From assembly GCF_050003625.1 (NCBI RefSeq), contig NC_134398.1, positions 98,931,479-98,995,478 on the forward strand: DNA of 64,000 bases. The letters are read 5' to 3'. The translations under genes and the position numbers were made by a program. Below, piece after piece: positions 60,600 to 64,000 of this stretch. This stretch comes from Haematobia irritans (taxonomy: Eukaryota; Arthropoda; Insecta; Diptera; Muscidae). The notes under the pieces were generated by a model. The model was not told the DNA's origin. It saw nothing but the letters and a program-made list of their open reading frames with translations, and ran no database searches. Numbering within the stretch: position 1 is the first letter of the stretch; each line of letters begins with the position of its first letter.

Positions 60600-61761
60600 T
60601 GTTACATATCATTGCTGATTTTGAATCAAGGCTTAGTGAAAGTTCGTAAAGGTTTCCAAGCAGATATGCAACTGCTATTTTTTCTTCCCCAATTTGAATA
60701 ATTGCAGTATTATTCATAAATCTGACTATTAACCTCGCTTCAGTTAGTTTTCGGACAGATAACAAATTATCTCTCAGATCTGGCGTGTATAAAACATCTT
60801 TCATATAGAATTCAATTCCTTTATTACTAATTCCTTTTATTTCCCCTACATAATTTGCAGTTATAGATTCACTATTTTTCGCTACATTTATTTATACTGG
60901 GGTCCTAAGTTTCGTCATTGATGAAAAATAAGATTTATCTTTAGCCATATGGTCGCTGGCTCCCGAGTCGATCTTGAATGCAATTTTGGCTACATTATCT
61001 GATCGGACATCATTTCTTGTGTTGACCATAAAGGAAACAGCTTTTGATTTTGCTGATCTTGCCTCTGCTTGCCAACAATCCTTTGCCTGATGGTCGTATT
61101 TATTGCATTTATAGCACTTACCGTTGAAATTCTTCTTTTTCTTGATAAACTTTTTCCCTGAAAATGCCGTCTTGTTACTTACTTCAACGTGGCGATCACA
61201 AAGTTTTGCTTCTTCGGACATTAATCGTTCTTTGACAATATTCAGATTCAATTTCCCATCATCCATGTTTTGTAGGGCGGTTATCAAGGGGTCATATTTT
61301 TCGGGTAGTGTCAGAAACAGTTGAGCTAGCACATCTGAGTCTTCCATTGTTGCACCAGCCAATTTTAATTTTCTTACCAAATTTTCGAATTCTAAAATAT
61401 GCGCTATTATTGAATCTCCATCATTCATTCGCAACATGGCCAGCTTCTTCCTTAAAAGCAATTGGTTTACTACAGACTTTTTGGCAAATGCCGCATGCAG
61501 ACTATTCCACATAACCTTGGCACTTTCTTTATCCCGAATGTAGCTTAAACAATCCGAATGGACAAAGCTTACGATTCGGTCCATTGCTTTCTTATCCTTC
61601 TTCCTGAATTCCGTTAATGCAGCTGCATCACTTGGAGGTATGCCGGTTAGAACATCCAATAAGTTTTGCGAGTCCAGGTGAATTTTCACACGGAATTGCC
61701 AGTCATCGAATCCTTCGCCTCTGAATTGGGGTATACCATGAGTTTCTTTTGCGTCGCCCAT
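60600..61761 (-). pseudogene. copia G Gag and protease
   Basis: The likely start is ATG at 61761 (MGDAKETHGIPQFRGEGFDD), which overlaps the PBS; the open frame upstream is LTR-derived. Gag region (UBN2/DUF4219-like): VMWNSLHAAFAKKSVVNQLL and LFLTLPEKYDPLITALQNMD. Zinc knuckle CYKCNKYDHQAKDC. Protease FKIDSGASDHMAKDKSYFSS with DSG. A TAA after LRTPV (60892) is a single nonsense change; the frame continues INVAKNSESITANYVGEIKG and YMKDVLYTPDLRDNLLSVRK to about 60526, with integrase following in another frame after a deletion. Gag packages the RNA and protease matures it. Confidence 0.9.
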
Positions 61762-61765
61762 AACC
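61756..61765 (-). promoter_or_regulatory. Copia-type primer binding site
   Basis: GGTTATGGGC directly follows the 5' LTR on the element strand. This is the string used by Drosophila copia, which primes from an internal cut of initiator tRNA-Met (known for copia, inferred here). Its ATG is also the likely gag start. Confidence 0.75.
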
Positions 61766-62716
61766 TCTTGTAAAAGCAAAATGAAACGCTCCAAATTAGA
61801 AAGAATTGTGTAATGTTTGCCGTGTGGTAGGCAAACGGTCACCAAGAACAAAAAAGGATGCTTGCCGTGAGGTAGGCAAGTGTTCACACAAAAATACAAA
61901 AAAGGATTTATGCAGAGATTCCTAAATTCCTACCTACCCGAATTTTGGCCGGCGCTTAAGAGCGCCACTAGACCAGCTAATTTTTGTTGCAGGCACTCTA
62001 CAGTGCCACTTCAACTCAGAGAAAAATAAAAGCCAGTTGTTTAGGCTCTGTGTAATATTTTTCTGATTTTATTTTCGAAAATGTAATGAATTTATACAAA
62101 ATTTGGAACTTAGAATTATTGACTATTGAGTGAAAAATGTACTAATACTATTTCAATAAATGGAGTATAGAACTATGGAGCTCACTTATACATGCATATA
62201 TTTCTATGAAGAATTGATCTACATTTTACCAATACTTTTACTTTCTTTGAGATGCAGGCCTTTCTTAATTCCTATTGGTGGTCATTTGACTCAATTCTGA
62301 GTTCATGCAGTTGGTCTACTTACAAAACAATGTATGCAATCCCAACTGGAAACTCTAAACCAATGAAAAGTGTCACATGCCACCAACATCTAATTGGAAC
62401 TCCACTGAGTGCATTCAACTCAGTCACTACCAAGTGTGTGACTGACCTGCGTCAACAAAAACAAAATATGAATGCACCGAGAATGCAAGTGGATCAAAAA
62501 TAGAGTACTGTATGTTAATGGGAATGCATGTGTAAGTGAAGAATAAGGGGGAAGAAGTGGAGAGTGTGTTTGGTCACACTACAATTGATAAGAAAAGGTT
62601 TTATTGTAATTCAAATAATATTTTTTCAAAGACTGACAAATAAAAGTTTTTCCAGAACAAACTGATATATCAAACTCCAATTTAATGCTAACTTGATTGA
62701 AACAAGTATTTCAACA
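61766..62716 (-). repeat. copia G 5' LTR, enlarged by a solo LTR
   Basis: The outer parts (61766-61808 and 62589-62716) together match the 172-bp 3' LTR, with two visible differences in the inner part. Between them sits a 775-bp insertion plus one duplicated AATTG. Confidence 0.9.
61809..62583. mobile_element. Solo LTR of an unidentified retrotransposon, 775 bp
   Basis: The ends are TGTAATG and CACTACA (TGTA...TACA), flanked by AATTG duplicated on both sides (61804-61808 and 62584-62588). The 3' LTR of the host copia shows the empty site. There is no coding content. The orientation is open because both strands start TGTA; on the plus strand AATAAA and AAATAAAAGCC motifs are present near 62020-62035. 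A pair of CTTGCCGTGAGGTAGGCAAG and TTTGCCGTGTGGTAGGCAAA copies lies near the left end. Confidence 0.82.
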
Positions 62717-63828
62717 GTTTTCTCCCGAGATTCATGGTCTAATGGGATTTGCCAAAAGGCGTCTTTAAGGTCTAAAGCTGTTATGTACTGTGCTTTTGGC
62801 AGACGACTCAATATCCCATCGATATGTGGCAAAGGATATGCGTCACCTACCGTCACAGAATTTAATTTACGGCTATCAAGACAAAGCCTGTTCTTCCCTG
62901 GCTTCCTATGCAATACTACTGGTGAGGACCAAGCACTATTTGACTCCTCAATCACCCCTAATTCCAACATCCGGTCCAGTTCAGCGTAAATCAATTTCTC
63001 CACTGCTGGAGAAACCGGAAAGTGGCGTTGTTTTATAGGTCTTGCCGACCCAGTATCAATGACATGCTGAATAACATTGGTTTTTCCCAAACCTTGTTTG
63101 GAAAAAGAAGGAAACAAATCGACCACATTATCGAAAAGTTTTTGCTGAACATCTGAGAGCCGGATTTTAGAACCAATTTCCGAAATAAAAGATATGCTAT
63201 CGGACGCATAGTCCGAAATGGCCAAGTCCTTTGGAAGCAAATCATACAGGTTCCAAAAATCAATCCCCAAAAACAAATCCCTATCGAGGCCTGGTATGAT
63301 AAATATGGTAATTTCCTTTTCAATCCCTTTAAAAATGATGGTAGTCTCTACAAAACACTCAACTTTCTGACTTGAACCATCCGCAGTCTGAACAGACGAC
63401 TTCAATTTCTTATATGATTGACCCGATTCCAAATAAATTTTCGCGGCGTTTGATCCTATGCAACTTAACGAGGCCCCGGTATCAAGCAATCCTGAAAACT
63501 TCTTACCAAAGAGGATAACTTCAGCGTATGGTCTTACATCAGAAGGTCTGTCTAAAATCGAACAGGAAAATTTCTTTCGAAAACTCCGAACTTTACCCCA
63601 AAAGTTACGCATTCGACTGGCTGATCTAGTGGCTTTTCGTCCCCCATTAAAAATTCTATTTCTGGTCTCATTGTATTCCTTCAATCGGATATGAAAAGGT
63701 TTTACCGTTGTTAATTTCGAACCTGATATTCCTGAACCAAAATTCCCCACCTGTATGTCATTATCAAATCTATTGTCGTCTCTAATATTTCCGCTAGCTA
63801 TGTCTGTTGTTCCTTTCAATATTCTCAC
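62717..63828 (-). pseudogene. pol: gypsy F protease and RT first half
   Basis: Open from 63828. Residues 107-125 hold the protease start, FGKKFSGLLDTGASLSCIG (DTG 116-118), then DRDLFLGIDFWNLY, the second protease landmark. RT entry: MLELGVIEESNSAWSSPVVL, then KNRLCLDSRKLNSVTVGDAY, PLPHIDGILSRLP and YITALDLKDAFWQIPL (first RT Asp). At 62717 the frame runs into the copia LTR; the authentic protein continues at 57714. No stop is seen inside this part, so the copia insertion may have been an early inactivating event. The first Met is not necessarily the start, since gag lies upstream. Confidence 0.92.
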
Positions 63829-64000
63829 TTCCCGTCCGATTCATGTGTTCTCGTTTGTATTGGTGCACTCCACTGTGCACCCACAGTCCTGTCAGAAAGA
63901 CAATCTTGATACCTGTGTCCTGTTTGGTTGTAATTCCAGCAGATTAAACCAAGTGCAGAAACATCACCAGCGGTAGAATCTAACATATCAACCGAATCAC
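63829..64000 (-). pseudogene. gag: gypsy F gag end with zinc knuckle, partial
   Basis: The minus frame near 63950-63900 reads CWNYNQTGHRYQDCL, a CCHC knuckle whose second Cys is Tyr, followed by SDRTV. The rest of gag lies beyond the window edge. The frame relation to the downstream ORF is not clear. Confidence 0.65.

Larger units (their letters stand above)
57715..62716 (-). mobile_element. Ty1/copia element G, nested in gypsy F
   Basis: Minus strand: 5' LTR (61766-62716, enlarged by a solo LTR), copia-type PBS, gag-protease, integrase, RT, RNase H, PPT and 3' LTR (57715-57886). Target duplication is GTTTT on the plus strand (57710-57714 and 62717-62721), inside the RT of gypsy F. The gypsy frame rejoins exactly (SREKT / AFTVPER). 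The native LTR is about 172 bp; apart from the insert I see two differences between the LTRs. The coding frame has several stops and shifts. Confidence 0.92.
53954..64000 (-). mobile_element. Large Ty3/gypsy element F, runs off the window
   Basis: This minus-strand element has its 3' LTR at 53954-55410, PPT, integrase, RNase H and RT to 57714, then a copia insertion (57715-62716), then the start of RT, protease and part of gag up to the window end. It is a different family from gypsy copies 1 and 2, with different LTR and protease. Pol has two frameshifts and a short deletion, so it is inactive. The 5' LTR is beyond 64000. Confidence 0.9.

Noticed and set aside
1..64000. tRNA, rRNA or other structured RNA genes
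   Set aside because: I saw no cloverleaf with a B box or rRNA-like segment on either strand by eye; a tRNA scan would be needed to exclude degenerate copies.

Overview
This is repeat-rich nuclear DNA from a higher fly. The evidence is a high AT content, Ty3/gypsy, BEL/Pao and Ty1/copia retrotransposons, LOA-like LINEs, TA-flanked DNA transposons, a piggyBac relic, a 166-bp satellite, and decayed fragments of animal genes with GT-AG introns. The style of the repeats suggests a calyptrate (muscid-like) fly, but that is inference. There is no intact host gene in the window. The mix of many young and old nested transposons, a satellite block and broken gene copies with introns is what heterochromatin or a Y/sex-limited chromosome looks like; this is also inference.

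Layout. (1) 330-8566: a broken piggyBac-like transposase is split by a gypsy element on the minus strand (767-8156, duplicated target ATAT). The element's 3' LTR carries 1.4 kb of foreign DNA. (2) 9937-12577: two TA-flanked DNA elements lie back to back. (3) 12707-26218: a plus-strand BEL fragment is split by a second, internally deleted copy of the same gypsy family (13095-19124, duplicated target ATAC). The 3' LTR of that copy holds a DNA element that itself contains an inverted copy of its own family. The BEL LTR then meets a gypsy solo LTR (19952-25637), which is itself split by an almost complete LOA-like LINE (20525-25558). (4) 25638-35650: a minus-strand BEL copy is split by a second LINE (27941-33357), which in turn holds a third, truncated LINE (29605-30307). 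(5) 36424-43100: an intact BEL/Pao element with two 253-bp LTRs in which I see no difference and one 1,713-residue ORF. It has landed in a satellite monomer, duplicating CCACA. (6) 43101-44562: the rest of the satellite array. (7) 44563-53953: a graveyard of host gene pieces (XRN1/pacman, RTEL1, TEX10, capulet/CAP and two I cannot name), with a further DNA element and a fourth LINE. (8) 53954-64000: a large minus-strand gypsy element with a 1.46-kb LTR that runs off the window. It is split by a copia element (57715-62716), whose own 5' LTR contains a 775-bp solo LTR.

How the genes work together. The only apparently complete coding unit is the BEL polyprotein at 37681-42822, followed by the gypsy gag at 6209-7522 and LINE ORF1 at 24209-25438. 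Everything else is visibly broken by stops, frameshifts, deletions or nested insertions. The nesting gives a relative age order: whatever is inserted is younger than what it interrupts. The BEL element at 36424 and LINE copy A look the most recent.

Limits. All similarity calls rest on recognising motifs by eye. No database search, alignment score or divergence figure was computed. Boundaries given without a target duplication are approximate.
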